Source of the DNA: Paenibacillus sp. FSL H8-0332
Lineage (GTDB): Bacteria; Bacillota; Bacilli; Paenibacillales; Paenibacillaceae
Direction: 5' to 3'
DNA: 64,000 nucleotides
Assembly (NCBI RefSeq): GCF_037963835.1
Contig: NZ_CP150145.1
Coordinates: 2,604,001-2,668,000, forward strand
Shown here: positions 28,128 through 38,055 of the stretch, piece by piece
Layout of the letters: each line of letters begins with the position of its first letter
Position numbering within the stretch: the stretch's first letter is position 1
Position numbers and translations under genes: made by a program
Notes under the pieces: generated by a model
Databases searched by the model: none
Seen by the model: the letters and a program-made list of their open reading frames with translations, nothing else
What the model was told of the DNA's origin: nothing

Positions 28128-29831
28128 ATGTTCAACAGACTTAGAGGAATCCGGGCCAAAATCATGTTTGGCTTCGCCGCTGTCATTATCGTGTTCATTC
28201 TCGCTATATTCGGCAGTACTATATTTCAGGCTAAGGTGACTATGCTTACAGATCAGATCAACCGCAATTACAGCAAGCTGTCGATGGTACAGAAATTAAC
28301 CGATGATATCCGTACGGCGGACGGTCTGGCCGCAAGGTATGTGATGAGTAATACCACTGAGGAGAGAACAGCCAATCTGACCGCCTATGAAGCCAAGATA
28401 CCGGAGATTACAGCCTCAGTCGAAGAGCTTAAGGGAGCCGGTCTGAATGAAGCTGAGCTTGCGGGAATTCAGAATCTGGAGGGGGAATGGGACAATTATC
28501 TGACGGTGCTGGAGCAGGCTTTTGCCTTGGCCAAGGAAGGGGATTTCCCGCAAGCGCAGAAGTCGTTCACGAGTCTCTCCCTGGAGACTATCATCAATTC
28601 ACAGCTAGTGTTTGAGACGATGCTGCATGATGAAATTATGAAAGAACAGAGTCAGGCGGCAACCCACCGCAGCTCCTCTATGATTACCAGCATGGGGGTT
28701 ACGGGATTATCGGTGGTACTGGCCCTGCTGATCGCATTTGTATTGTCTGCACGGATTCTGAAGCCGCTGAGTGATGTGAATAGGCAGCTCCAGGAGATTG
28801 CCGACGGCGATGCCGATCTGACCCGCAAGCTTAGTGTACAGACGAAGGATGAGATCGGTGAGCTGGCCCGGAATTTCAATAAAATGACCGATAATCTGGC
28901 AACGATGATCACCCAGGTGAAGCTATCGGCGAACGGTCTGGCAGCTTCTTCAGTGAAGCTGACCTCGGATAGCGGAATGACCGCCAAAGCTACCGAGAAG
29001 ATCGCCGGGATTATGGGTGAGGTCGCAAGTGGTGCGGGCATGCAGATGAATGACCTGCAGACTAACATGAACACGATTATTGAAATGTCAGACGGCATTC
29101 AGCTGATTGCTGCCAGTGTGCAGGATATCTCGGAAGCTTCCCTGCGTTCTGCAGAGTATGCGGTGGCCGGGGATCTATCCCTGCAATCTGCTGTCCGGCA
29201 GATGGATTCCATCAATGCATCCATTCAGTCGTTATCGCAGAAGGTTATGGGCTTCGTGAAGCGTTCACAGGACATAAGCAGCATTGTCGGGGTGATCAAG
29301 GGAATCGCCTCGGAGACGAATATGCTGGCACTGAATGCAACCATTGAAGCGGCGCGGGCTGGAGAGCATGGCAGAGGGTTTGCTGTGGTAGCCGATCAAG
29401 TACGCAGGCTGGCCGAAGAGTCCGCAGATTCCGCCAATCAGATTGCAGAAATGGCAACTGGAATCCAGGCGGATGCTGACCATGCAGTGAAGGTGATGAA
29501 GAATAGTATGAACGAAGTGCTGGGCGGAACCCATATCATTGAAGAGGCCGGGCAGTCTTTCAATGCCATCCGCCTCTCGATTGATTCACTGGCGGGACAG
29601 GTTCAGGAGGTATCCGGTGCGGTAGAGGAAATCACGGCAGCGACGGAGGAAATTGTAGACTCCATCCGCACAGTTACGCATATCTCGGAGACCACAGCGG
29701 CAAGTACACAGCAAGTATCTGCTGCATCGCAAGAGCAGATGGCTTCAGTGGAACAGATCACCTCTTCTGCCAGTGCACTCAGCATGCTGGCGCAAGGGCT
29801 GCAAGGTTTGGTGGCACGTTTTAATGTATAA
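28128..29831 (+). CDS. Methyl-accepting chemotaxis protein
   Basis: A 567-residue receptor. TM1 is near residues 12-35 ([18 protein letters not shown]); the extracellular helical four-helix-bundle sensor spans about 36-185; TM2 ([20 protein letters not shown]) is followed by HAMP. The signalling tip is [19 protein letters not shown], the invariant kinase-contact hairpin, followed by [18 protein letters not shown]. The ATG at 28128 has GGAGGT upstream; a GTG at 28113 would contain that site. The ligand is unknown. Confidence 0.95.
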   Translation: MFNRLRGIRAKIMFGFAAVIIVFILAIFGSTIFQAKVTMLTDQINRNYSKLSMVQKLTDDIRTADGLAARYVMSNTTEERTANLTAYEAKIPEITASVEELKGAGLNEAELAGIQNLEGEWDNYLTVLEQAFALAKEGDFPQAQKSFTSLSLETIINSQLVFETMLHDEIMKEQSQAATHRSSSMITSMGVTGLSVVLALLIAFVLSARILKPLSDVNRQLQEIADGDADLTRKLSVQTKDEIGELARNFNKMTDNLATMITQVKLSANGLAASSVKLTSDSGMTAKATEKIAGIMGEVASGAGMQMNDLQTNMNTIIEMSDGIQLIAASVQDISEASLRSAEYAVAGDLSLQSAVRQMDSINASIQSLSQKVMGFVKRSQDISSIVGVIKGIASETNMLALNATIEAARAGEHGRGFAVVADQVRRLAEESADSANQIAEMATGIQADADHAVKVMKNSMNEVLGGTHIIEEAGQSFNAIRLSIDSLAGQVQEVSGAVEEITAATEEIVDSIRTVTHISETTAASTQQVSAASQEQMASVEQITSSASALSMLAQGLQGLVARFNV

Positions 29832-29876
29832 ATAAGCAAGCCCCCGACCTGAACGAAAGGGAGGGGGCTTGCTTAT
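29831..29876. terminator. Bidirectional terminator between MCP and nucleotidyltransferase genes
   Basis: AATAAGCAAGCCCCC pairs with GGGGGCTTGCTTAT, 14 bp perfect, between convergent genes. Confidence 0.85.
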
Positions 29877-29879
29877 CCG

Positions 29880-30962
29880 CTACTGCTTCATATATTGCCG
29901 GTACAGCTCTTCAATAGTATCGTACTGCTCTACCTGTCGGCCGACCCTGTGATATTCCTCCAGATAGTCATCCATCGCCTGCAGGAACCGTTCCTTGAAC
30001 AGATCCAGATTACTTGCATCAAAATACTGCATGAGTTCGAACTTCCGGGTTCCCCGCGACTCAGTCATTTCATCCAGCAGACCCTGCGCCCCCATGGCGG
30101 CGTAGAAGGCGTAAGAAGCATCCTTACTTTCAGCGCTGGCGATGATCTTGTTTCGGTAGTTGCACCATAATTCCTCATAGGTGCCCGCCAGATTATCATA
30201 GGTAGGAACAGGCTGTTCTACATATTTCTGATACAGGGTGCTGTACAGATCGAGGATACTTTTGAGCAGAATGCCAGAGGTACTTCGGATCTCATCCGCC
30301 GTCTTCGCGCAGACCACATTCATATAATTCGTTTCATAATTCTCGGGGATATGGCGGTAAGCTGCGGTATCCTCCAGGTATCTTTTCAGCCCTCTTTTCA
30401 AATAAGTATTGTTCATATGCGTCAACGCGTTCACCAGATTGTAGACCAACTCGGCTGAAGCCAGCCTTACGGCTCCCTTATCCTCTGTAAGACAAATATT
30501 CGCATATTCCTGCTTGGCCAGATCGATCCACTTCTTCGCCCGTTCCAGGGCATCGCTTCCCATGGGCTTCGCCAGAGCATCCAGCGCCCGTTGCTGATAG
30601 ACCCTAAGCTTCTCCAGATCCTCAGGCTTGGCATAGTAGAGCACCTGCAAATCTATTAGAGAGGAGATCATCGGACTTTCAAGCGCGGCCTGTTCTTCGA
30701 TCCGGGTCTCCCATGGAGTGCAGTAGATATCATAACCGACCTCCCCCAGAATGAAGCATGACGAGATGCCCCAGCCTTGGTTGTTGTTATTGATGATGAT
30801 CAGATCCAGGTCGCTTTTCTCATGATAATCCCCGGTACGGCAAGAGCCCGTAAGCCCGATCACCGCAATCTCCTCTGGAAAATCCCGTTTGGCCCGCTCG
30901 ATCACCATGTTGATCAGTTTTTCGTTTTTGGATAATAGCTCCTGCCTGGTACTTTCATTCAT
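29880..30962 (-). CDS. Nucleotidyltransferase-domain protein
   Basis: A 360-residue protein. The N-terminal pol-beta-type domain has GLTGSCRTGDYHEKSDLDLI, the glycine-serine and double-Asp metal motif of aminoglycoside- and MNT-type nucleotidyltransferases. The C-terminal part is helical (HEPN-like or kanamycin-transferase-like). It may modify a small molecule; no resistance phenotype can be inferred. GGAGGA precedes the ATG. Confidence 0.82.
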   Translation of the reverse strand: MNESTRQELLSKNEKLINMVIERAKRDFPEEIAVIGLTGSCRTGDYHEKSDLDLIIINNNNQGWGISSCFILGEVGYDIYCTPWETRIEEQAALESPMISSLIDLQVLYYAKPEDLEKLRVYQQRALDALAKPMGSDALERAKKWIDLAKQEYANICLTEDKGAVRLASAELVYNLVNALTHMNNTYLKRGLKRYLEDTAAYRHIPENYETNYMNVVCAKTADEIRSTSGILLKSILDLYSTLYQKYVEQPVPTYDNLAGTYEELWCNYRNKIIASAESKDASYAFYAAMGAQGLLDEMTESRGTRKFELMQYFDASNLDLFKERFLQAMDDYLEEYHRVGRQVEQYDTIEELYRQYMKQ

Positions 30963-31151
30963 AGCTGTTTCCTCCTGCGCTGTGGCTTGTTGTTGTATTC
31001 ATTGTAAAAGGATCTGGCGTCCACGGGTATGCCGACTTCAGTTAGGTTCATTCTCTCCCTGAGCGCTCCGTATGTACGCACATACTTTTCATAGAATACG
31101 CCATCGACCTGAGCCAGGCTCTATCTTATATTATTACCATAATTTGTTTTA

Positions 31152-31165
31152 TGAAAGCGCATACT
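31152..31165 (+). promoter_or_regulatory. cre-like site upstream of alpha-1,3-glucanase gene
   Basis: TGAAAGCGCATACT, preceded by A, matches WTGNAANCGNWNNCW at every position. It lies 39 nt before the start codon; CcpA binding there would repress the gene when preferred sugars are present. Nothing else was recognised in 30963-31203. Confidence 0.6.
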
Positions 31166-31203
31166 CGAAGGTAGAACCATAATCTATGGGAGGTGGTTGT
31201 CAA

Positions 31204-34200
31204 ATGATCAGCAGAACCAGGTCTTCGGTAGCAAGGAAGTTCCTGATGTACGGTCTGATGCTTGCATTATGTGTGGGACAGCTCGCATTATTTCCGGCAG
31301 TGGGGGCAGCGGCAGGCAATCTGGCACAAGGTAAGACGATTAGCGCAAGCTCAGTTGGTGATGTGTATGTAGCAGCGCACGCCAATGACGGTAACCAGGG
31401 GACGTACTGGGAGAGTGCCAGCAATGCTTTTCCGCAATGGATCAAGGTGGATCTGGGTGCCAGCAGCAGTGTGAATCAGGTTGTACTGAAGCTGCCTGCG
31501 GGCTGGGAAGCCAGAACACAGACGCTGTCTGTGCAAGGCAGTACGGATGATGCCTCATACAGTAATCTGGCTGCTTCTGCGGGGTATGTGTTCAATCCTT
31601 CCAGCGGCTCCAACACCGTCACAATTCCATTTACTGCAGCAACCGCCCGTTATATCAAAATAAACTTCACGGCCAACACCGGCTGGCCTGCTGCGCAGCT
31701 GTCGGAGATTGAGGTGTACGGCACCACGGCCTCTCCACCCGGAACCTACGAAGCGGAGGCTGCCGCCTTATCCGGCGGGGCCAAGACGAATACCGATCAC
31801 AGCGGCTATACCGGTGCAGCCTTCGTTGACGGCTACCTGACGCAGGGGGCAGCCACAACCTTCACGGTAACGGCTCCGTCGGCAGGGAATTACAGCGCAG
31901 CCCTGCGGTATGCCAATGCCTCCGGCAGTACGAAGACGCTGAGTATCTACGTGAACGGCACGAAGATCAGGCAGACGCCGCTTGCCAATCTGCCAAGCTG
32001 GGATAACTGGTCCACGCAGGCAGAGGTGGTGGCCTTAGCTGCTGGAACCAACACGATTGCCTACAAATATGATGCGTCCGACTCCGGGAATGTGAATCTG
32101 GATCAGCTTGTACTGACAGCTTCAACTACACCAACGGCAACCATTGCGCCTACGCCCGTTCCAACGATAGCGCCAACAGTTGCGCCAACGGTTATGCCAA
32201 CCGCAACGCCGGCTGCCACACCAACCGTAGCTCCAACGCCGACATCTACACCTATATCTACACCAGTACCAACACCAACTAGTACACCTGGTCCTACAGC
32301 AACCCCAACCACAGGTCCCGGCGTGAACCTGGCGATCGGCAAAGCCGTGAATGCCTCATCCTCCGTCTTTACCTTTGTTGCGGCCAATGCCAATGATGGA
32401 GATGTCACTACCTACTGGGAAGGAGCAGGGGGAGATTATCCGAACACGCTGACTGTTAACCTTGGCGCGAACGCCAACATAACTTCGGTAGTAGTGAAGC
32501 TCAATCCGGCAGCAGCCTGGTCAACCCGTACCCAGACAATCCAGGTGCTGGGACATAACCAGTCCACAGGAACGTTCACCAGTCTGGTACCTGCGGCGGA
32601 GTATACATTTAATCCGGCCAGCATCAATGCAGTGACCATTCCGGTCACAGCAACCGTCAGTGAGCTACAGCTGAAATTCACAGCGAACTCGGGTTCAAGC
32701 GCCGGACAGGTGGCGGAGCTCCAGATTATCGGCACACCGGGGGCGAATCCTGACCTGACGGTAACCGGAATGTCATGGAGTCCGTCTGCACCGGTAGAGA
32801 CAGATTCTCTTACTCTGAACGCAACAGTGAAAAATAGCGGTTCTGCTTCATCCGCAGCTACCAATGTGGGCTTTTATCTCGGTAATGTTCTTGCCGGAAA
32901 TGCCCCCGTGGGTGCCCTGGCTGCTGGGGCTTCAGCTAATGTCTCCTTCAGCCCTGGTGCCAAGGATGCCGGAACCTATACGGTAAGCGCCAAGGTAGAT
33001 GAGAGCAACAATGTTGTAGAGCTGAATGAAGGCAATAACAGTTATACGCATCCTTCAGCCCTTACGGTGAATCCGGTATCCAGCTCAGATCTGATCGCCT
33101 CGCCGGTCAGTTGGTCTCCTGGCAATCCGGCAGGGGGTAACGTGGTAAGCTTCGCGTTAGCCATCAAGAATCAGGGATCAGCTTCCTCGGCAAGCGGCGC
33201 TCATAACATCACGCTGACCTTGACCGATGCTACAACAGGCGCGGTCCTCAGAACGTTGACCGGAGCTTATAACGGTGTTATTGCCGCCGGAAGTACTGCA
33301 GCTCCTGTGGCTCTTGGAACCTGGACGGCTGTGAACGGAAAATATAATGTAAAAACAGAAATTGCCGTGGACGGCAACGAAGTGGCGGTAAAGCGGGCCA
33401 ACAACATCCATAACCAGCCGCTCTATATCGGACGCGGGGCCAATATGCCTTACGATATGTATGAGGCGGAAGATGGAGTGATCGGCGGCGGAGCAGTCAA
33501 GCTGGCACCGAACCGGAATATCGGTGACCTGGCCGGGGAAGCTTCAGGCAGACGGGCAGTTACACTGAACACCACAGGCAGCTATGTCGAATTCACCACC
33601 AAAGCCAGCACGAATACTCTGGTCACCCGGTTCTCTATTCCCGACTCGGCCAGCGGTGACGGCACAACGGCGACCCTGAATATTTATGTCAATGGTATCT
33701 TTAACAAAGCCATCACCTTGGATTCCAAGTATGCCTGGCTCTATGGTTCAGAGACCAGTCCGGGCAATTCGCCAAGCGCCGGTTCCCCGCGCCATATTTA
33801 TGATGAAGCGAATATCATGTTCGATAACACCATTCCGGCAGGCAGCACGATCCGGCTGCAAAAGGATGCAGGCAACACCTCGCAATATGCGATAGACTTC
33901 GTGAGCCTGGAGCAGGTATCGCCAATTGCCAATCCTGACCCGTCCAAGTATACCGTGCCGCTTGGATTCACACATCAGGATGTGCAGAATGCGCTGGATA
34001 AGGTCCGTATGGATACAACGGGTAATCTTGTAGGTGTCTATCTTCCTGCCGGAAACTATGAGACCTCGAATAAATTCCAGGTCTACGGCAAGGCAGTGAA
34101 AATCATCGGAGCGGGACCGTGGTATACCCGGTTCTACGCTCCGCTCAACCAGTCGAATACAGACATCGGCTTCCGGGCGACAGATTCAGCGAATGGCTCA

Positions 34201-35115
34201 ACCTTCTCGGGGTTTGCCTACTTCGGCAACTATACTTCACGGATTGACGGTCCCGGCAAGGTGTTCGACTTCTCCAATGTGGCGAACATAACGATCGACA
34301 ACATCTGGACCGAACATCAGGTATGTATGTACTGGGGGGCCAATACTGACTACATGGTGATCAGGAACTCCCGTATCCGCAACACCTTCGCCGACGGAAT
34401 CAACATGACGAACGGCAGCACGAATAATCTCGTGTCCAATAATGAAGCCCGGGCTACCGGGGATGACAGCTTCGCGCTGTTCTCGGCGATTGATTCCGGC
34501 GGCTCGGACATGAAGGATAACGTCTATGAGAATCTGACCTCGATCCTGACCTGGCGGGCAGCCGGTGTTGCGGTATACGGCGGTTATGCCAATACCTTCC
34601 GCAACATCTACATCGCGGATACGCTCTGCTACTCAGGAATTACGATCAGTTCGCTTGATTTTGGCTATGCGATGAATGGCTTCGGCGCTTCGCCGACGAC
34701 GAACTTCCAGAATATCTCGGTCGTCCGGGCAGGCGGACATTTCTGGGGCTCGCAGACCTTCCCGGCCATCTGGGTGTTCTCCGCCTCCAAGGTGTTCCAG
34801 GGTATCCGGGTGAGTGATGTGGATATTGTAGACCCGACCTATCACGGGATTATGTTCCAGACCAATTATGCCGGCTCTACGCCGCAGTTCCCCGTGGCTG
34901 ATACGATCTTCTCAAACATTACGATTTCCGGTGCCCTCAAGAGCGGAGATGCCTTCGATGCCAAGTCCGGTGTCGGTATCTGGGCCAATGAGTCGGCAGA
35001 GCCCGGCCAAGGCCCTGCGGTGGGCAATGTGGTCTTCAACAACCTGAAGATCCTGAACACGGTAACGCCGATCAAAAACACGACCTCTACGTTCACGATA
35101 ACGGTGAATCCGTAG
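31204..35115 (+). CDS. Alpha-1,3-glucanase (mutanase), GH87, multimodular
   Basis: A 1303-residue secreted enzyme. Order: signal peptide (1-36); discoidin/F5-8C domain (about 37-172); CBM6/35-like domain (about 178-305); Thr/Pro linker (about 306-375); second discoidin (about 376-515); two CARDB-like Ig modules (about 517-735); a CBM-like EAEDGVIGG module (about 750-905); C-terminal right-handed beta-helix GH87 domain. NTFADGINMTN (Asp 1064) and RATGDDSFALF (Asp 1087/1088) match the three catalytic aspartates reported for Paenibacillus/Bacillus alpha-1,3-glucanases, with the same 23-residue spacing. The likely substrate is fungal wall alpha-1,3-glucan. The ATG at 31204 follows GGGAGGTGG. Confidence 0.93.
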   Translation: MISRTRSSVARKFLMYGLMLALCVGQLALFPAVGAAAGNLAQGKTISASSVGDVYVAAHANDGNQGTYWESASNAFPQWIKVDLGASSSVNQVVLKLPAGWEARTQTLSVQGSTDDASYSNLAASAGYVFNPSSGSNTVTIPFTAATARYIKINFTANTGWPAAQLSEIEVYGTTASPPGTYEAEAAALSGGAKTNTDHSGYTGAAFVDGYLTQGAATTFTVTAPSAGNYSAALRYANASGSTKTLSIYVNGTKIRQTPLANLPSWDNWSTQAEVVALAAGTNTIAYKYDASDSGNVNLDQLVLTASTTPTATIAPTPVPTIAPTVAPTVMPTATPAATPTVAPTPTSTPISTPVPTPTSTPGPTATPTTGPGVNLAIGKAVNASSSVFTFVAANANDGDVTTYWEGAGGDYPNTLTVNLGANANITSVVVKLNPAAAWSTRTQTIQVLGHNQSTGTFTSLVPAAEYTFNPASINAVTIPVTATVSELQLKFTANSGSSAGQVAELQIIGTPGANPDLTVTGMSWSPSAPVETDSLTLNATVKNSGSASSAATNVGFYLGNVLAGNAPVGALAAGASANVSFSPGAKDAGTYTVSAKVDESNNVVELNEGNNSYTHPSALTVNPVSSSDLIASPVSWSPGNPAGGNVVSFALAIKNQGSASSASGAHNITLTLTDATTGAVLRTLTGAYNGVIAAGSTAAPVALGTWTAVNGKYNVKTEIAVDGNEVAVKRANNIHNQPLYIGRGANMPYDMYEAEDGVIGGGAVKLAPNRNIGDLAGEASGRRAVTLNTTGSYVEFTTKASTNTLVTRFSIPDSASGDGTTATLNIYVNGIFNKAITLDSKYAWLYGSETSPGNSPSAGSPRHIYDEANIMFDNTIPAGSTIRLQKDAGNTSQYAIDFVSLEQVSPIANPDPSKYTVPLGFTHQDVQNALDKVRMDTTGNLVGVYLPAGNYETSNKFQVYGKAVKIIGAGPWYTRFYAPLNQSNTDIGFRATDSANGSTFSGFAYFGNYTSRIDGPGKVFDFSNVANITIDNIWTEHQVCMYWGANTDYMVIRNSRIRNTFADGINMTNGSTNNLVSNNEARATGDDSFALFSAIDSGGSDMKDNVYENLTSILTWRAAGVAVYGGYANTFRNIYIADTLCYSGITISSLDFGYAMNGFGASPTTNFQNISVVRAGGHFWGSQTFPAIWVFSASKVFQGIRVSDVDIVDPTYHGIMFQTNYAGSTPQFPVADTIFSNITISGALKSGDAFDAKSGVGIWANESAEPGQGPAVGNVVFNNLKILNTVTPIKNTTSTFTITVNP

Positions 35116-35152
35116 GGGGAACGAAGCAACGCCTTCTATGAAGCAGCGCACA

Positions 35153-35192
35153 CAAAAAACCGCCGCCCGTGTGTCCGGGAGGCGATTTTTTG
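35153..35192 (+). terminator. Terminator after alpha-1,3-glucanase gene
   Basis: AAAAAACCGCC and GGCGATTTTTT arms, with the T run directly on the right arm. Confidence 0.75.
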
Positions 35193-35214
35193 CTTTCTCA
35201 TCCCGCTGGACATA

Positions 35215-35400
35215 GGAAATCCTGCATTTTTTTCAACAAATTAGTCTCTTCATAGCACGCAAAAAGGAAAACCTGCACAAATTACAACAATGTGGACTCA
35301 GACTTCCCGATCTGCTGATTATTCCTGCAAAATGTGCAACAATCGGGGACCAGAGCTACTCGGCGGCTGGAAATCCTGCATAATGTACAACATTGCCGGT
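35215..35400 (+). repeat. CCTGCA...CAACA motif, four copies at 51-52 bp steps
   Basis: Between the glucanase and cysteine synthase genes, CCTGCA starts at 35221, 35272, 35324 and 35375. Each is preceded by an A-rich tract and followed about 9-12 nt later by CAACAA or CAACAT. The intervening 25-30 nt differ. No gene or terminator explains this. Confidence 0.65.
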
Positions 35401-35503
35401 GTTGCAGCCGCAATTCCTTAAAATCGACAAATGCTATCCCGTAACTATACAATGGGTGTTATATTGTGCATAGGATAAGGACAGAAACAAAGGAGGCACA
35501 CCC

Positions 35504-36427
35504 ATGACGAATCGGGTAGTAAGTAATATTACGGAGCTGATCGGCGGCACGCCGGTTGTGCGCTTGAACCGGGTAACCGGACCGGAGGATGCGGAGCTGT
35601 ATGTAAAGCTGGAGATGTTCAATCCCAGCGGCAGCGTCAAGGACCGGGCGGCCTATAATCTGATCCTCCAGGCGGAGCTGGACGGACGGCTGCAGCCGGG
35701 CGGGACCATCATTGAGCCGACCAGCGGGAATACCGGGATTGGACTGGCGATGAATGCGGCAGCGAAGGGATATAAGGCGATCCTGATCATGCCGGATAAT
35801 ATGACGAAGGAACGGATCAATATCCTGAAGGCCTACGGGGCGGAAGTGGTGCTGACTCCGGCGGCGGAGCGGATGCCCGGCGCGATTGCCAAGGCGGTGG
35901 AGCTGGGACGGGATATCCCCGGCAGCTTCATCCCGCAGCAGTTCGAGAATCAGGCGAACCCGGACATTCACCGCACGACCACAGCAAAGGAAATCCTTGA
36001 GCAGATGGAGGGGCGCCTGGAGGTGTTCGTTGCCACTTCCGGGACAGGCGGCACCATCACCGGAACCGGCGAGGCGTTGCGCGCGCGACTGCCAGAGCTG
36101 CGTGTGGTTGTCGTGGAGCCGCAGGGTTCGCCGGTGCTGTCCGGCGGCCAGCCCGGGCCGCATAAGCTGGTGGGGACCAGCCCGGGCTTCGTGCCGGCGA
36201 TTCTGAATACCGGCATTTACGATGAGATCGTGCAGGTATCCGATGAGGATGCCTTGGAGATGGTAAGAGAACTGGCCCGTACCGAGGGAATTCTGCTCGG
36301 ACCTTCCGGTGGAGCCGCAGTCTGGACGGCCTTGCAGGAGGCACGGCGCCTGGGTCGGGGCAAGCGGGTGTTATGTATCGCGCCCGATACCGGAGAACGT
36401 TACCTCAGCATGGGGATTTTCGACTAA
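35504..36427 (+). CDS. cysK: Cysteine synthase A (O-acetylserine sulfhydrylase)
   Basis: A 307-residue PLP enzyme that makes cysteine from O-acetylserine and sulfide. The Schiff-base lysine is in FNPSGSVKDRAAYN, the substrate loop is PTSGNTGIGLAM, the phosphate-binding glycine loop is TSGTGGTITGTGE, and GPSGGAAVW is conserved near the C-terminus. AAAGGAGG lies upstream of the ATG. No S-box or T-box leader was recognised. A paralogue such as B. subtilis YtkP is an alternative name. The lipoprotein gene follows after 19 nt. Confidence 0.93.
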   Translation: MTNRVVSNITELIGGTPVVRLNRVTGPEDAELYVKLEMFNPSGSVKDRAAYNLILQAELDGRLQPGGTIIEPTSGNTGIGLAMNAAAKGYKAILIMPDNMTKERINILKAYGAEVVLTPAAERMPGAIAKAVELGRDIPGSFIPQQFENQANPDIHRTTTAKEILEQMEGRLEVFVATSGTGGTITGTGEALRARLPELRVVVVEPQGSPVLSGGQPGPHKLVGTSPGFVPAILNTGIYDEIVQVSDEDALEMVRELARTEGILLGPSGGAAVWTALQEARRLGRGKRVLCIAPDTGERYLSMGIFD

Positions 36428-36446
36428 ATTATACTGGAGGCCCGCT

Positions 36447-37463
36447 ATGAATCAAGCGAATCACAGTTTCCGGCACCGGGTAAGAGCGGCCGGAAGTCTT
36501 ATTCTTGCAGCAGTCATAGTCTTTAGCCTGACCGGGTGTGCCCGGACGAATAGCAATGACGCTGCCAGCAGTGCAGCAGCTACGGCTGGGCCGTCTTTCG
36601 CCAGTCCATCGCCAGCCGTAATGCAGACGGATAGCCCGCCAAGTGCGGTCCCGACTGCTTCGGCGTCAGCTACGGCTTCTCCGGCCCCGGATGCCTTGCT
36701 CGACCCTGCCAAGCTCCAGCCGGTCTTCGGATTCGCCAGTGAGACCGGGAGTCATATTATCGTCTCCAGGGAAGAGGAGGGAGCCGGGGAGCAGTTGAAG
36801 TCCCTGAACACTGCCATCGGGAACGGGGGCCAGGTGCTGGCTGTGAAGCTGGAGAAATGGCAGACGGGTAACGAGAACAACAACGGCCGGGAGCTGGCGA
36901 ATAATATACCGAATATGTCCGGTTATCTATTCAAGGTAGAGGGTGACGCAGCGATGCGGGATGAGACCTATTATTTGGTTGATTCTACGGTCTTTCCGCA
37001 GGCAGCCTTGCTGGAGCTTCAGCCCGCCGACCCGGCAGGCCCGCAGCTTGCAGCCGGTGACCCGCTTCGCAAGAGTGTAGCAGCTGCCAAAGGCCGGAAG
37101 ATCCAGTCCGCCTGGAAGCTGGCCGGGCTGGGCCCGGCCAGACAGCTCTATCTGGTGCAGTTCGTAAGACAAGATAAGGAGATGCTGTTTAGCCTTGTAC
37201 TGGAGGAAGACGGGAAGCTCAGCTTCAAGGACTATCCTGCTGAGATTACAGATAATGAATATTCAATCTGGCGTGTCGATGACGGCGGTGAGGTGAACCC
37301 GCAGATGTTCTCCCTGCTGTTCGCGGCACATACAGCAGACGGATTGCTGCTGGGGCTGAACTGGTGGGGAGCGGAGGGTGTGAACAGCTTTTTCCTGAAG
37401 CAGGAAGGCAATGGCTTTACAGAGCTTGCGATCGAATATGGCCGCTATACCTCTCCCTTGTGA
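36447..37463 (+). CDS. Hypothetical lipoprotein
   Basis: A 338-residue protein. The signal peptide ends in the lipobox SLTGC (Cys about 28), then comes a Ser/Ala/Pro/Thr-rich linker to about residue 90. The remaining folded part (PVFGFASETGSHIIVSREEE, LVQFVRQDKEMLFSLVLEED) matches no family I recognise. TGGAGG lies 8 nt before the ATG. It may be co-transcribed with cysK. Confidence 0.78.
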   Translation: MNQANHSFRHRVRAAGSLILAAVIVFSLTGCARTNSNDAASSAAATAGPSFASPSPAVMQTDSPPSAVPTASASATASPAPDALLDPAKLQPVFGFASETGSHIIVSREEEGAGEQLKSLNTAIGNGGQVLAVKLEKWQTGNENNNGRELANNIPNMSGYLFKVEGDAAMRDETYYLVDSTVFPQAALLELQPADPAGPQLAAGDPLRKSVAAAKGRKIQSAWKLAGLGPARQLYLVQFVRQDKEMLFSLVLEEDGKLSFKDYPAEITDNEYSIWRVDDGGEVNPQMFSLLFAAHTADGLLLGLNWWGAEGVNSFFLKQEGNGFTELAIEYGRYTSPL

Positions 37464-37480
37464 GCAGGGCGAACGGAAAG

Positions 37481-37520
37481 CAAGGCTCCCCGTCACTTCT
37501 GGGTGACGGAGGAGCCTTGT
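37481..37520. terminator. Terminator between convergent lipoprotein and VanZ-like genes
   Basis: CAAGGCTCC-CCGTCAC pairs with GTGACGGAGGAGCCTTG with one bulge. The VanZ-like gene's last codons lie within the stem. Confidence 0.65.
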
Positions 37521-38008
37521 CTGCCTGTCATATACATCATCATGATGGGGTGAATCAGCAGATATCCCAACATCCCGCCGAAGGTGTTCAGCAGAAGATC
37601 ATCCACATCAAACGTTCCGATATAGAAGACGGCTTGTGAGCATTCCAGCACCGCGCTTAACGCGAAGGACCACAGCAGTACACCGGTGAAGGAGCCGCTG
37701 CCTTTTCCATTCGGAGATAACAGCACCAGGAAGATGCCATAAGGAATGAATAAGGCGATATTCCCCAGGAAATTAACGACAGTGCTTGTGCTGAGATGAT
37801 GATAGGTATTGGATAAGGTGGCCAGCGGGACCAGATTTCCGCTTCTCAGACTGGCGGCAACATGGTCCGGGCTGTGTTGAAGCTGCTGCCATAGAAATGG
37901 GAGATCCATCGAACCGAATTTGAACAAAATAATTTTGAACAGAATATATACGTAGACGATAAACAGTACCTGCAAACCGTATTTTGTCCGCTTGTGTGCC
38001 TGATTCAT
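37493..38008 (-). CDS. VanZ-family membrane protein
   Basis: A 171-residue protein with four or five membrane helices. NLVPLATLSN, NFLGNIALFIPYGIFLVLL and FDVDDLLLNTFGGMLGYLL are the signature of the VanZ family. VanZ in enterococci gives low-level teicoplanin resistance by an unresolved mechanism. It follows the VanY-like gene by 47 nt on the same strand. Confidence 0.88.
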   Translation of the reverse strand: MNQAHKRTKYGLQVLFIVYVYILFKIILFKFGSMDLPFLWQQLQHSPDHVAASLRSGNLVPLATLSNTYHHLSTSTVVNFLGNIALFIPYGIFLVLLSPNGKGSGSFTGVLLWSFALSAVLECSQAVFYIGTFDVDDLLLNTFGGMLGYLLIHPIMMMYMTGRQGSSVTQK

Positions 38009-38055
38009 TTCAGATCACCGCTTTCTGTAGATTGTAATGTTATATGGCTTAGTCA

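Noticed and set aside
35215..35400. CRISPR array
   Set aside because: Period is regular, but repeats are short, poorly conserved and have no cas genes.
35400..35503. S-box or T-box leader before cysteine synthase
   Set aside because: No conserved T-box or S-box element or terminator-antiterminator pair is seen; the upstream repeat occupies the space.
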